From contig USLU01000157.1 of NCBI GenBank assembly GCA_900555635.1, positions 1 to 5,444 on the forward strand: 5,444 nucleotides of DNA. The letters are read 5' to 3'. Numbering within the stretch: position 1 is the stretch's first letter; the number at the start of each line of letters is the position of its first letter. Below are positions 5,288 to 5,444 of this stretch, one piece after another. Below the pieces are notes generated by a model. It saw only the letters and a list, made by a program, of their open reading frames with translations, searched no databases and was not told the DNA's origin. This stretch comes from an uncultured Bacteroides sp. Its GTDB lineage: Bacteria; Bacteroidota; Bacteroidia; Bacteroidales; Bacteroidaceae. The position numbers were made by a program, and so were the translations under genes.

Positions 5288-5444
5288 ATGAGCCAATACT
5301 TCAAACTGCTATATCATAGCGGCTTTTATTTCGTATGCGGAATTCTATGTTTCGCCAATTCCTTATTTGCACAGCATACAGACAATATAGAGGGGCATCT
5401 CAATTATCCCCTGAACAAGTCTTTCGTCCTCTATGACTTTTCCA
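5288..5444 (+). CDS. N terminus of an exported protein of unknown family (partial)
   Basis: ATG 5288 opens a frame that runs off the right edge after 52 codons. Residues 1-29 (MSQYFKLLYHSGFYFVCGIL and on, ending NSLFAQ) look like a Sec signal peptide with a likely cut after LFA or LFAQ. The mature start is HTDNIEGHLNYPLNKSFVLY. There is no lipobox at the cleavage site, so it is probably a periplasmic or outer-membrane protein. Too little is visible to name the family: a beta-barrel or other envelope protein is possible but unproven. It does not resemble an L-asparaginase start, as far as can be judged. It has its own promoter and lies behind the aspA terminator-like repeat. Confidence 0.75.
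   Translation, partial: MSQYFKLLYHSGFYFVCGILCFANSLFAQHTDNIEGHLNYPLNKSFVLYDFS

Noticed and set aside
1..5444. CRISPR array, tRNA, rRNA, insertion sequence or reverse-transcriptase/defence system
   Set aside because: No spaced direct repeats, cloverleaf, transposase motif or polymerase motif was found on either strand by reading.

Overview
The window looks like chromosomal DNA of a Bacteroides-type organism (phylum Bacteroidota). The signs are TAnnTTTG promoter -7 elements, A-rich leaders without clear Shine-Dalgarno sequences, a lipoprotein with a Bacteroidota-like signal, paired TonB C-terminal domains in an exported protein, and an aspartase typical of gut anaerobes. I could run no database search, so family names rest on motifs read by eye.

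Layout, left to right. Bases 1-128 are the last codons of a conserved gene, probably of the GGGtGRT family, closed by a strong intrinsic terminator (151-190). Bases 191-317 are non-coding. Bases 318-942 hold a broken gene: a coherent protein can be followed through three reading-frame changes and one in-frame stop, so it is a decaying relic and the longest open stretch (454-942) is not a true protein. A terminator-like hairpin and a promoter overlap at 955-1001. Then comes a tight two-gene unit, 10 nt apart: a 412-residue lipoprotein with three Ig-like repeats (1035-2273) and a 300-residue exported protein with two TonB C-terminal-like domains (2284-3186). A 444-nt intergenic region follows, with a short coding-like vestige at its left end and a cluster of TGACA/TGTCA sites around a predicted promoter. 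This drives aspA (3631-5064), aspartate ammonia-lyase, which ends at a GC-rich perfect inverted repeat. After a further promoter region, the start of an exported protein of unknown family (5288-5444) runs off the window.

Functionally, aspA is the one gene with a firm biochemical role: it releases ammonia from aspartate and gives fumarate, which Bacteroides can use as the electron acceptor of fumarate respiration. The lipoprotein/TonB-like pair is probably a co-transcribed cell-envelope module of unknown purpose. It and the pseudogene look AT-rich and accessory, sitting between two conserved metabolic genes. The best leads are the palindrome enclosing the aspA promoter -7 box and the uncharacterised envelope pair. 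I see no CRISPR array, tRNA, rRNA or transposase, and no clear evidence for a complete new defence or mobile system.
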